Positions 8,803-16,962 of a stretch of 64,000 nucleotides of DNA are shown in pieces. Under the pieces are notes generated by a model that saw nothing but the letters and a program-made list of their open reading frames with translations, did no database searches and had not been told where the DNA came from. The stretch comes from Winogradskyella undariae. Its GTDB lineage: Bacteria; Bacteroidota; Bacteroidia; Flavobacteriales; Flavobacteriaceae. A program made the translations under genes and the position numbers. The first letter of the stretch is position 1, and every line of letters starts with the position of its first letter. The stretch lies in the NCBI RefSeq assembly GCF_013285155.1, contig NZ_JABTEL010000004.1:124001-188000 (forward strand), given 5' to 3'.

Positions 8803-9439
8803 TATCGTCTTCTTTAGAGTCCATTTCCTTTGCATCATTTACATTAAGCTGCCTTAATTTATCTCTTTGAATACTTTTATAATACGCTGCTCTACTTAAG
8901 GGTTCATATTCATCAACTTCACCAAGTAAAACTAACTCATCACTAAGCGTTTTTCTATGACTATATTGTGCTAAATTTCCTGTTTTTGTACAAACCGCAT
9001 GCACCTTAGTAACGTATTCTGCTGTTGCCATAAGATTAGGCATAGGTCCAAAAGGGTTACCTTTAAAATCCATATCTAAACCCGCAACGATAACTCGGAT
9101 TCCTTTGTTTGCTAAATCATTACAAACACGTACAATTTCATCATCAAAGAATTGCGCTTCATCAATACCAACCACATCACAACCGTCTGCTAATATTGGA
9201 ATATTTGCAGCAGCAGGAACTGGTGTAGAGCGAATTTCATTAGCATCGTGAGAAACAACCATTTCTTCGTCGTAACGCACATCTACAGCGGGTTTGAAAA
9301 TTTCAACTTTTTGTTTTGCAAATTGGGCACGTTTTAACCGACGAATTAATTCTTCCGTTTTACCGGAAAACATAGATCCGCAGATGACTTCAATCCACCC
9401 AAATTGTTCTTTCTGATTTACTGTATTTTCGAGAAACAT
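8795..9439 (-). CDS. tdk: Thymidine kinase
   Basis: Phosphorylates thymidine to dTMP in pyrimidine salvage (type II TK family). P-loop GSMFSGKT is at 21-28, DEAQFF at 93-98 with the catalytic Glu, and the nucleoside-binding lasso region follows. The zinc-ribbon region keeps one Cys ([13 protein letters not shown]); the usual four-Cys set is not present. At 214 residues the length is normal. It is first of a tdk-alr pair with an eight-base overlap. A 24-bp palindrome at 9457-9480 lies just upstream. Confidence 0.94.
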   Translation of the reverse strand: MFLENTVNQKEQFGWIEVICGSMFSGKTEELIRRLKRAQFAKQKVEIFKPAVDVRYDEEMVVSHDANEIRSTPVPAAANIPILADGCDVVGIDEAQFFDDEIVRVCNDLANKGIRVIVAGLDMDFKGNPFGPMPNLMATAEYVTKVHAVCTKTGNLAQYSHRKTLSDELVLLGEVDEYEPLSRAAYYKSIQRDKLRQLNVNDAKEMDSKEDDNA

Positions 9440-9456
9440 TTTGTAATTTTAGCACT

Positions 9457-9480
9457 AAATCAAAGATCGATCTTCGATTT
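9457..9480. promoter_or_regulatory. 24-bp palindrome in tdk leader
   Basis: Half sites AAATC and GATTT flank the perfect core AAGATCGATCTT, with a single mismatched pair. The palindrome lies 18 bases upstream of the tdk start, downstream of a -7 box TAAATTTG (9501-9494, minus strand). It would therefore lie in the tdk transcript start region, as an operator or a leader hairpin. Confidence 0.45.
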
Positions 9481-9627
9481 TATAAAGGTGAGACAAATTT
9501 ATTAAAAAATAGAAAGCAAAACTTACGAAAAGAAAATAAAGAGACTATATTCCTCTTTTATTTGGTGTAAGAATTGATTTTCAAAACTAAAAAATGCTAA
9601 AGTGCTTCATTATAAAAATTTAGAACT

Positions 9628-10416
9628 ATGAAAAAGAAATTAGAATCAGAATTAGTAAGTATTGCCCATAGGATTCTAAAATTAACAGGCAGAGAAGACA
9701 TCAATAAACTTCACGAAGAAGTTGCTGTGCTCTATGAGAAACTGACGGTTTTAAAATTTGCAAAAGATAACTTTGAAGACAGACTTCCAACAATTGGTCA
9801 TGATTCTTCTTTTTTCGACATGTTAGAAACCGCTTTCAACAATAAATATAGTGACAACATAGAAATTGAAGATAAGACTTATGTTCATTTAGATGAAACC
9901 GAAGATGAGGCAATAATGGAACCTGTGATGACTAAGATTAAAGACTTAGTATCTCATATGCCCGATGAAGAGGTTAAAGAAAAACCTGTAGTTGAAAAAA
10001 TACCAACACCAGAAAAAGTCTTACCAGAAGAAACCGAAACACAACAATCTTCAATTGAGTTTGAAACCATTACTTCTGGTTTTGATAAAATACCAGAATT
10101 TGAACCTATTGAAGAAGCACAAAAGCGTGAAGTTGAAATAAACGAAGTAGAATCAACAAACAAATCATTAAACGATAAACTGAAAGGGCAAAACTTAAAA
10201 GTAGGACTTAACGACAAATTAGCTTTTATTAAACATTTATTTGAAGGAGAAAGTGAAGATTATGATCGTGTAATTTCTCAAATTAATACCACAGCAACTT
10301 TACCAGAAGCTAAATCTTTAATTATAGAAATGGTAAAACCAGACTATAATAATTGGAAAGGAAAAGAAGAATATGAAGAACGTTTTCTTCAACTAATTGA
10401 AGGAAAATTTAATTAA
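9628..10416 (+). CDS. Hypothetical acidic, helical protein
   Basis: A 262-residue soluble protein with no signal peptide or membrane segment. Residues 1-60 are helical (HRILKLTGREDINKLHEE). The middle, about 95-175, is a low-complexity Glu/Pro/Thr-rich linker. Residues about 180-262 form a second conserved-looking unit (GLNDKLAFIKHLFEGE, then a stretch ending LQLIEGKFN). I recognise it only as the kind of conserved hypothetical protein found in Flavobacteriaceae. It overlaps the next gene by one base (TAATG), so the two are probably co-translated. Confidence 0.8.
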   Translation: MKKKLESELVSIAHRILKLTGREDINKLHEEVAVLYEKLTVLKFAKDNFEDRLPTIGHDSSFFDMLETAFNNKYSDNIEIEDKTYVHLDETEDEAIMEPVMTKIKDLVSHMPDEEVKEKPVVEKIPTPEKVLPEETETQQSSIEFETITSGFDKIPEFEPIEEAQKREVEINEVESTNKSLNDKLKGQNLKVGLNDKLAFIKHLFEGESEDYDRVISQINTTATLPEAKSLIIEMVKPDYNNWKGKEEYEERFLQLIEGKFN

Positions 10417-10772
10417 TGAGAATCAAACAAATTATTTATTGGTTTTGTACAGTATTATTATGCTTAATTTTTCTGTATTCAGCACAGATGTATCTGTTAA
10501 ACACAGAAATGACAAAAGGTTATTTTGAAAGTCTAAACTATCCTAGTTATTTTGTTATTCCACTCGCTATTTTAAAACTTCTTGGTATTGCAATGGTTTT
10601 ATGGCGAAAAAGTAAGTGGCTTACAGAATGGGCTTATGCTGGCTTCTTCTTTGATTTAGTTTTAGCAACTGCAGCACACCATTATGCTGGTCATGGTATT
10701 TTTGGCTTTTCATTTTACGGATTAGTAGTCCTTTTTCCGTCCTACTTTTTAGGTAAATATTTAAGAGACTAG
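10416..10772 (+). CDS. DoxX-like membrane protein
   Basis: A 118-residue integral membrane protein with four predicted helices, in the size and pattern of DoxX-like proteins: IYWFCTVLLCLIFLYSAQM, then FVIPLAILKLLGIAMVL, then AYAGFFFDLVLATAAHHYAG, then a last helix ending SYFLGKYLRD. The conserved His-containing motif AAHHYAGHG is present. The family's biochemical role is unsettled. The start ATG shares one base with the stop codon of the upstream gene. Confidence 0.8.
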   Translation: MRIKQIIYWFCTVLLCLIFLYSAQMYLLNTEMTKGYFESLNYPSYFVIPLAILKLLGIAMVLWRKSKWLTEWAYAGFFFDLVLATAAHHYAGHGIFGFSFYGLVVLFPSYFLGKYLRD

Positions 10773-10813
10773 ATAATAATTATAAAATATTCTCGATTTC
10801 GCGAGAAATAAAT

Positions 10814-11488
10814 ATGAGTAAACTTTACTTAGTACCGACACCAATTGGAAATTTAAAAGATATCACTTTTAGAGCTGTCGAGGTTTTAAAAGAAGTAGAT
10901 TTAATTTTAGCCGAAGACACTAGAACTTCAGGTAAACTTTTAAAGCATTTTGAAATTACCACACATATGCAAAGTCACCATATGCATAACGAGCATAAAA
11001 CGGTTGACCATTTAATAGAAAAACTTAAAGCAGGATTAACAATAGCTGTGATTAGTGATGCAGGAACACCTGCTATTTCCGACCCAGGGTTTCTACTAGT
11101 AAGAGCTTGTGTAGAACATCATATAGAAGTGGATTGCCTACCTGGCGCAACCGCATTTGTACCCGCTTTGGTTAATAGCGGATTACCAAACGATAAGTTT
11201 GTTTTTGAAGGTTTTCTTCCTGTTAAAAAAGGAAGACAAACAAGACTGTTACTTTTAGCAGAAGAAACAAGAACTATTATTTTTTACGAAAGTCCACACA
11301 AGTTAATTAAAACCCTAGGTCATTTTTGCGAATATTTTGGTGAAGACCGATTGGTTTCTGTTTCTAGAGAAATTACTAAACTTTACGAAGAAACCATAAG
11401 AGGAACCGCAAAAGAAGTCTTAGAACATTATACCAACAAACCACCAAAAGGCGAAATTGTAATTGTTGTAGACGGAAAACATAAATAG
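10814..11488 (+). CDS. rsmI: 16S rRNA 2'-O-methyltransferase RsmI (C1402)
   Basis: Methylates the ribose of C1402 in the 16S rRNA decoding centre with S-adenosylmethionine. The tetrapyrrole-methylase fold signatures are present: YLVPTPIGNLKDIT near the start, AEDTRTSGKLL, the SAM loop ISDAGTPAISDPG and LPGATAFVPAL. At 224 residues it has the catalytic core but is shorter than E. coli RsmI (about 286), lacking most of the C-terminal tail; short forms are common in this phylum. It forms a likely operon with the next gene (four-base gap). Confidence 0.94.
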   Translation: MSKLYLVPTPIGNLKDITFRAVEVLKEVDLILAEDTRTSGKLLKHFEITTHMQSHHMHNEHKTVDHLIEKLKAGLTIAVISDAGTPAISDPGFLLVRACVEHHIEVDCLPGATAFVPALVNSGLPNDKFVFEGFLPVKKGRQTRLLLLAEETRTIIFYESPHKLIKTLGHFCEYFGEDRLVSVSREITKLYEETIRGTAKEVLEHYTNKPPKGEIVIVVDGKHK

Positions 11489-11492
11489 AAAT

Positions 11493-11837
11493 ATGACTTT
11501 AGAAGATTTTTTAGCCAAACTTAAATCGAGTCCAAAACAGATTGCGTTTTCTGAAACAATGGCCGTAATAGAAACCTATTACCAATTTACACCAACCGCT
11601 TTCACCAATGGAACTATAGAAAATGCTGTAGATCAAAATTCAGGATCTTGTAAATTGTTTGCCTTTGCTGTAGATCAGAATTTAACAAAAGAAGAAACCT
11701 TAGCTTGTTTTGGAACTTATTATTTTGAAGATGTTTTAATAAATCCAACAGGAGCAGGACATCAAAATATTAGAAATTTTATAACAACAGGTTTTACGGG
11801 TTTACATTTTGAAATCTTTCCTTTAAAAAAGAAATAA
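11493..11837 (+). CDS. HopJ-family protein
   Basis: A 114-residue soluble protein of the HopJ family. The recognisable stretches are YYQFTPTAFTNG, NQNSGSCKLFAFA-like (seen as DQNSGSCKLFAFAVDQ), CFGTYYFEDVL and GAGHQNIRNF. The family is named after a Pseudomonas syringae effector, but the protein is widespread in free-living bacteria without type III secretion, so the name says nothing about export here. It lies directly after rsmI in the same direction. Confidence 0.85.
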   Translation: MTLEDFLAKLKSSPKQIAFSETMAVIETYYQFTPTAFTNGTIENAVDQNSGSCKLFAFAVDQNLTKEETLACFGTYYFEDVLINPTGAGHQNIRNFITTGFTGLHFEIFPLKKK

Positions 11838-11862
11838 CCCATTTTTCGTAATTGGGTTAATC
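11836..11862 (+). terminator. Weak hairpin after HopJ gene
   Basis: Arms AACCCA and TGGGTT pair with an 11-base loop immediately after the stop codon. The downstream T-run is poor, so termination is uncertain. Confidence 0.3.
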
Positions 11863-11926
11863 TTTACCTCATCAGCATCAGTCTTTCCCGCTTAGTTTCC
11901 ATAATTTTCTATTTCAAAATAAAACT

Positions 11927-13288
11927 ATGGAAACTATACATTACGACGTATTTGTAATTGGAAGTGGTATTGCCGGACAAACCGCAGCAAAAGCTTGTAT
12001 TGCAGCCGGAAAAACAGTTGCTATTTCAGATAAACGAGAATTTGGCGGTACTTGCGCCACAAGAGGTTGCGATCCTAAAAAAGTATTAATGCAATTTGCC
12101 GATTTAGAGCAAAAAGCTAAGCAACTTGAAAGTTTAGGGATTAAAAATGGACCCAAAATTAAATGGAAAGCCGTTCAGAAATTCAAATCTACTTTCACAA
12201 AACCTGTTCCTTTATCTACTGAAAATAACTTGGTAGATCTTGGGATTGACTTATACCATCAATCCCCAAAATTCATCAGTAAAAACGAAATTACTGTAGA
12301 AGGCAAAACTATTTCTGCTGATAAGTTTGTAATTGCAACAGGTTTTGTACCAAGAACTCTTGAGTTTAAAGGTGCTGAATTTCTACAAACAAGTGATGCT
12401 ATTTTAAAGTTGAAAAAAATTCCTGAATCAGCCATATTCATTGGTTCGGGTTATGTTGGTATGGAATTTTGCTATATGCTTTCTACAATGGGGTGCAAAG
12501 TGACAATGATTGAAATTGGACAACAAGTATTATCACAATTCGATTCGTTTTTAGTCGAAAAACTAACGAAGGTTTTAGAAAAAAGAGGTGTTCAATTTAT
12601 ATACGATGTACAACCTGAAAACATTAAAAAAGGTAAGAAAAACCTAAAACTAACATTTCAAAAAGATGGTAAATCTAAAACTATAAAAGCCAGAAAAGTT
12701 TTTAATACTGCTGGACGTGTTCCTGCTATTGAAAAACTAGATTTAGACCAAGCCAATATAAAAGCAGATGAAACTGGTATTTTAGTAAACGACTTTATGC
12801 AAAGTACAAGTAATGAAAACGTATATGCTTGTGGCGATGTTTCTAGTAAATCTTTACCCTTAACACCTTTATCTGGGTTGCAAGGCTACATTGCTGGCCA
12901 CAATATTATAAATGGTAATACTAAAGAATTTGAAAATCCGTTAGTCCCTTCTGTCGTTTTTACACATCCACAATTGGCTACGGTTGGTTATTCTGAAGAA
13001 GAAGCTAAAAGTCGTTATAAAAATGTAAAAATTTATAAAGGTGATGCCTCAGAATGGTATAATGCCAAAAAGGAAAACGCAGAAGCTTATGCCTATAAAA
13101 TAATAGTTAACGAACGTACAGATAAAATTGTAGGTGCTCATTTATTAAGCTCACAAGCCAATGAAACTATTAATGTTTTGACCGTTGCTTTAAATGAAGG
13201 TTTAACTACAAATGAATTTAAAAAACAGATCTTTACATATCCATCTTACGCTAGTGATTTAAAAAGCATGCTGAAGGATGAAGAATAA
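11927..13288 (+). CDS. NAD(P)/FAD disulfide-oxidoreductase-like flavoprotein
   Basis: A 453-residue protein with the full glutathione-reductase-family layout. It has an N-terminal FAD motif (GSGIAG, 12-17), a redox-active disulfide Cys43-x4-Cys48 in GTCATRGCDP, an NAD(P) Rossmann motif (GSGYVGMEF), a second FAD motif (ACGDVSSKSLPLTPL) and a dimerisation domain. The C-terminal His-x4-Glu pair that normally activates the disulfide is replaced by YPSYASD (about 442-448). The physiological substrate is therefore uncertain, and it should not be named glutathione reductase or lipoamide dehydrogenase. It is followed by the glycosylase-like gene after three bases. Confidence 0.88.
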   Translation: METIHYDVFVIGSGIAGQTAAKACIAAGKTVAISDKREFGGTCATRGCDPKKVLMQFADLEQKAKQLESLGIKNGPKIKWKAVQKFKSTFTKPVPLSTENNLVDLGIDLYHQSPKFISKNEITVEGKTISADKFVIATGFVPRTLEFKGAEFLQTSDAILKLKKIPESAIFIGSGYVGMEFCYMLSTMGCKVTMIEIGQQVLSQFDSFLVEKLTKVLEKRGVQFIYDVQPENIKKGKKNLKLTFQKDGKSKTIKARKVFNTAGRVPAIEKLDLDQANIKADETGILVNDFMQSTSNENVYACGDVSSKSLPLTPLSGLQGYIAGHNIINGNTKEFENPLVPSVVFTHPQLATVGYSEEEAKSRYKNVKIYKGDASEWYNAKKENAEAYAYKIIVNERTDKIVGAHLLSSQANETINVLTVALNEGLTTNEFKKQIFTYPSYASDLKSMLKDEE

Positions 13289-13291
13289 ACT

Positions 13292-13864
13292 ATGAAAGAC
13301 TTACTGCATAACATAAGCCAATGTACTGTTTGCAAAGCACATTTACCATTAGACCCAAGGCCTGTAGTAACAGCAAATAGCAATTCTAAAATTGTAATTA
13401 TTGGGCAAGCGCCGGGAATTAAGGTTCATGAATCTGGAATTCCTTGGAACGACCAAAGCGGAAAAAGATTAAGAGAATGGCTTAATGTTACAGAAGCGCA
13501 ATTTTACAATGTTAAAAACTTCGCCATTATACCTATGGGGTTTTGTTATCCAGGAAAAGCAAAAACAGGAGATTTACCTCCACGACCAGAGTGTGCACCA
13601 AAATGGCACGATGCATTATTAAATAAAATGCCAAATGTGGAATTGATTATTTTAATTGGTGCTTACGCACAGAAGTATTATTTAAAAGAGAAAGCAAAAC
13701 GCACATTAACAGAAACCGTTGGGGACTATAAAGAATATTTACCCAAATATTTTCCTATTCCACACCCGTCGCCAACCAATAGATTTTGGAGAAGTAAAAA
13801 TCCTTGGTTTGAGGAATTGGTTGTTCCTGAATTACGAAAGAAGGTAAAATCACTACTTTCTTAA
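13292..13864 (+). CDS. Uracil-DNA glycosylase-superfamily protein
   Basis: A 190-residue protein of the uracil-DNA glycosylase superfamily. Motif A is GQAPGIKVHESGIPW (38-52) and the C-terminal motif is PHPSPTNRFW. Four cysteines (C11, C14, one in GFCYPG and one in PECAP) are placed so they could hold an iron-sulfur cluster, as in families 4 and 5. Family assignment is not certain. The likely role is removing uracil from DNA in base-excision repair. It starts three bases after the flavoprotein stop codon and is probably in its operon. Confidence 0.8.
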   Translation: MKDLLHNISQCTVCKAHLPLDPRPVVTANSNSKIVIIGQAPGIKVHESGIPWNDQSGKRLREWLNVTEAQFYNVKNFAIIPMGFCYPGKAKTGDLPPRPECAPKWHDALLNKMPNVELIILIGAYAQKYYLKEKAKRTLTETVGDYKEYLPKYFPIPHPSPTNRFWRSKNPWFEELVVPELRKKVKSLLS

Positions 13865-13952
13865 TACTATATATTTAAAATAACACAGAAAAACCTCACT
13901 ATTTCTAGTAAAGTTTTTTTCTTATTTATTTAAAAAATAAAGTGTTTAAAAT

Positions 13953-14555
13953 CTAATATTCCGATCCATCATGTTTACCAACTTCGTAACCATGTTTTCC
14001 TAAATATTTTTCACCACTTTCAACAGCACCTTCTTCAATAGAAGTTCCCATAGAATCATTCCAACGGTTTAAATAACCAAAAAGTGAAATTACCCCCAAC
14101 ATTTCTACAATTTCACCTTCATCCCAATGTTGGTATAAACGTTCTTTTATTTCAGCATTTACGGCATTTGGTACTTGGCTTGCTGCCAAACTAAAATCTA
14201 AAGCCGCACGTTCTGCATCGCTAAAAGCAGCGTGCGTCCTGTATTCCCAAATATTATCTAACTGCTCTTGTTCCGCACCATAACGTTCCGCAGCTCTAAT
14301 GGCGTGCGCTTGGCAATAACGACAACCCGTTGCATTACTACTCACCCAAGCAATCATACGTTTTAAAGCTGAGGTTACTCGCCCTTCATTAGCCATAACG
14401 GCTTTATTCAAATTGATAAACGCTTTACTTATTACGGGTCTGCGTTGCATGGTTAAAACCGAATTAGGACAAAACCCAAGGGTTTCATTAAAGAATTCTG
14501 CTAACGCTTTGGTTTCTAAATCGTGCTCAGCAGACAAAGGTGTTACTAATGCCAT
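13953..14555 (-). CDS. AhpD-like carboxymuconolactone decarboxylase-family protein
   Basis: A 200-residue all-helical protein with the AhpD redox motif C-R-Y-C-Q-A-H (Cys78, Cys81, His84). This gives alkylhydroperoxidase-type activity in characterised relatives. The preceding SSNATG segment and the paired helices fit 'peroxidase-related enzyme' proteins. It is probably cytoplasmic. It is divergent from the OsmC gene, another thiol-peroxidase-type protein, with 109 bases between the starts, suggesting a shared role in hydroperoxide defence (inference). Confidence 0.85.
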   Translation of the reverse strand: MALVTPLSAEHDLETKALAEFFNETLGFCPNSVLTMQRRPVISKAFINLNKAVMANEGRVTSALKRMIAWVSSNATGCRYCQAHAIRAAERYGAEQEQLDNIWEYRTHAAFSDAERAALDFSLAASQVPNAVNAEIKERLYQHWDEGEIVEMLGVISLFGYLNRWNDSMGTSIEEGAVESGEKYLGKHGYEVGKHDGSEY

Positions 14556-14664
14556 AGTTATTTTTTTAGTAGTATTTTTGAGGTAACTAAGATAGTATTT
14601 TAAGATTTAACAAAAATACAGCCTTAAACACTTCAACTATATATAACTTTTAAAATCAGAAATT

Positions 14665-15081
14665 ATGCAACATAAAATCACGACAAATTGGAAAGGTGGA
14701 TTAACTTTTGAATCTGATAATCCAAGTGGAAAAACGGTCCTTATGGATACAAATATTGAAGGTACCGACCAAAGAAATGGCCTGTCTCCAAAAGCCATGA
14801 TGCTATCTTCTTTAGCTGGCTGTTCTGGCTTGGATGTTATTTCTACTTTAGATAAAATGAAAGTTGAAATTAAAGATTTTAAAATGGATGTTTCAGGTGA
14901 ATTAACAGACGAACATCCTAAGTATTACCATACCGTTACTGTGGATTATCATTTTTACGGAGCAGATTCAAACGAAAAAAAATGTGAACGCGCCGTTAAT
15001 TTATCTGTTGAAAAATACTGTGGCGTTATGGAAATGTTTCGTCGTTTTGCAACTATTGAAACCAATATTCATTTTCATTAA
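14665..15081 (+). CDS. OsmC-family peroxiredoxin-like protein
   Basis: A 138-residue OsmC/Ohr-fold protein. The two family cysteines are seen in SLAGCSGLDV and VEKYCGVMEM. Such proteins reduce organic hydroperoxides using the Cys pair. The sequence is closer to the OsmC/YhfA branch (MMLSSLAGCSGLDV) than to Ohr. It is divergent from the AhpD-like gene. A REP-like palindrome follows the stop codon by about eight bases. Confidence 0.88.
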   Translation: MQHKITTNWKGGLTFESDNPSGKTVLMDTNIEGTDQRNGLSPKAMMLSSLAGCSGLDVISTLDKMKVEIKDFKMDVSGELTDEHPKYYHTVTVDYHFYGADSNEKKCERAVNLSVEKYCGVMEMFRRFATIETNIHFH

Positions 15082-15088
15082 AAAACAA

Positions 15089-15158
15089 GTCATTTTGAGC
15101 GCCGTCGAAGGATTTATGAACCTATTAACATTAGGTCTCTACTGCGCTCGACCAGACA
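15089..15158. repeat. REP-like inverted repeat, both arms
   Basis: The left arm GTCATTTTGAGCGCCGTCGA (15089-15108, plus flank) and the right arm CTCTACTGCGCTCGACCAGA (15137-15156) are diverged inverted copies of the repeat also found at 737-763. They form a long bulged hairpin between the OsmC gene and recJ. Confidence 0.7.
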
Positions 15159-15185
15159 TTAAACATCAATTTATTTTAGCTACAT

Positions 15186-16901
15186 ATGCGTTGGACATTA
15201 AAACCAAAACCACAAGCTTCAAAAGTTGAAGAACTAAAAGCAGCACTTAAAGTAGATGATACCGTTGCAACCTTATTATTACAACGAGATATTGATACTT
15301 ACGATGCAGCTAAAAAATTCTTTAGACCAAGTTTTGAAGACCTTCACGATCCTTACTTAATGAAAGATATGGATAAAGCTGTTGCACGTATTGAACGCGC
15401 CATAACAGCAGGTGAGAACGTGATGGTTTATGGCGATTATGATGTAGACGGAACAACATCTGTAGCCTTAATGTCTACCTATTTAAAAACACGAATAGAT
15501 AGTATTGCAACTTATATTCCAGACCGCTATGACGAAGGTTACGGCGTATCGTATAAAGGAATTGACTTTGCAGACGATAATGGGTTTTCCTTAATTATAG
15601 CACTCGATTGTGGAATTAAAGCCATTGATAAAATAGTCTATGCGAATGAAAAAGGGATTGATTTTATAATTTGTGATCACCATAGACCAGGAGCTGAAAT
15701 TCCGGATGCTGTTGCCGTTTTAGACCCAAAACGGGAAGATTGCGAATATCCATTTAAAGAATTATGTGGTTGTGGTGTGGGCTTTAAACTGATTACCGCT
15801 TTAGCTGCAAACCAAGGACAAACTGCTGAAGATTTAACCGAGTATCTCGATTTGGTCGCTACTGCTGTCGGAGCAGATATTGTACCTATTGTAGATGAAA
15901 ATAGAGCTTTAGCCTATTTAGGATTACAGGTTATTAACACCAATCCTAGACCAGGAATGAAAGCTATTATCAACCTGGTTAAAAAAGATATTCTTACCAT
16001 TACAGACGTTGTATTTACCATCGCACCACGTATTAATGCGGCAGGACGAATGAAACATGGTAATTATGCGGTTAGACTATTATCTGAAACCGATTTTAAT
16101 CTTGCAGAAACTTATGCTTTGGAAATTGAAGATTATAATTCTGACCGAAGAGAAACTGATAAACGTATTACCGAAGAAGCTTTAATTCAAATTGAAGACA
16201 ACAAAGAACAAGAAGGCTTTACAACCGTTGTTTATGATGAATCTTGGCACAAAGGTGTTATTGGGATTGTGGCTTCACGTTTAATAGAAACGTATTATAG
16301 ACCCACTTTAGTCTTTACAAAAAGTGGTGATAAATTAGCCGCTTCGGCACGTTCTGTAAAAGGATTTGATGTGTATAATGCACTCGAAGCTTGTTCGGAA
16401 CATATTGAACAATTTGGTGGTCATAAATATGCGGCAGGTTTAACCTTGCTACCAGAAAATTATGATGCTTTTAAAGCCAAGTTTGAAAGTGTGGTAAAAG
16501 AAACCATTGATCCTAAATTATTAATGGAAGAGTTAAAAATAGATTTAGATATTGAACTCGGGGAAATCGATGATAAATTAATGCGAATTCTAAAGCAATT
16601 CGCCCCTTTTGGCCCCGGAAATATGTCGCCAACTTTTATGTCGCAAAACTTAAAAGATACAGGTTGGGGGAAATGCGTAGGGGAAGATGATAAACATATT
16701 AGACTGACAGCAACGCAATCTTTAAACGCCTGTGCTGAGCAAAGTCGAAGTAATAAGATTGTGTGTATTGGTTTTGGTTTAGGTGATAAAATAGATATCA
16801 TTAGAGATAAAAAACTATTTAGTGCTGCTTATGCTATTGATGAAAACCATTGGAATGGTACTGTAAGTTTACAATTAAAGTTGAAGGATATAAAAGCATA
16901 A
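15186..16901 (+). CDS. recJ: Single-stranded-DNA exonuclease RecJ
   Basis: A 571-residue 5'-3' single-strand exonuclease for recombination and mismatch or excision repair. The DHH-family motifs are in order: YGDYDVDG (82-89), CDHH (163-166), RINAAGRM (motif IV) and the DHHA1 domain with GGHKYAAG (about 412), followed by the OB-fold. Residues 513-523 (LNACAEQSRSN) look foreign: the underlying DNA 16722-16754 matches the REP-like repeat, and the flanking RLTATQS and KIVCIGFG join naturally without it. The insertion keeps frame, so the protein is probably active. The start is an ATG; the REP element ends 28 bases upstream. Confidence 0.94.
   Translation: MRWTLKPKPQASKVEELKAALKVDDTVATLLLQRDIDTYDAAKKFFRPSFEDLHDPYLMKDMDKAVARIERAITAGENVMVYGDYDVDGTTSVALMSTYLKTRIDSIATYIPDRYDEGYGVSYKGIDFADDNGFSLIIALDCGIKAIDKIVYANEKGIDFIICDHHRPGAEIPDAVAVLDPKREDCEYPFKELCGCGVGFKLITALAANQGQTAEDLTEYLDLVATAVGADIVPIVDENRALAYLGLQVINTNPRPGMKAIINLVKKDILTITDVVFTIAPRINAAGRMKHGNYAVRLLSETDFNLAETYALEIEDYNSDRRETDKRITEEALIQIEDNKEQEGFTTVVYDESWHKGVIGIVASRLIETYYRPTLVFTKSGDKLAASARSVKGFDVYNALEACSEHIEQFGGHKYAAGLTLLPENYDAFKAKFESVVKETIDPKLLMEELKIDLDIELGEIDDKLMRILKQFAPFGPGNMSPTFMSQNLKDTGWGKCVGEDDKHIRLTATQSLNACAEQSRSNKIVCIGFGLGDKIDIIRDKKLFSAAYAIDENHWNGTVSLQLKLKDIKA
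16722..16754. repeat. REP-like repeat inserted in recJ coding sequence
   Basis: The sequence GTGCTGAGCAAAGTCGAAG matches the dispersed repeat core found at 737-763 and 15089-15115. It adds 11 codons in frame between conserved recJ segments, like the palindromic elements known inside Rickettsia genes. Confidence 0.65.
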
Positions 16902-16962
16902 TGAATATTTTTAAAACCTTGTAGTTATAAAATATACCTCTTCATATTTTCGTTGATAAAAC

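Noticed and set aside
11493..11837. Evidence for a type III effector
   Set aside because: Only the family name HopJ suggests it; no secretion system genes are nearby and the family is widespread outside pathogens.
13893..13922. Hairpin ACTA/TAGT with T-run after the UDG-like gene
   Set aside because: The stem is only four pairs; too weak to call a terminator.
14984..15229. 81-codon frame across the OsmC end and REP element
   Set aside because: It overlaps OsmC and recJ coding sequence and the palindromic repeat; no start signal or domain.
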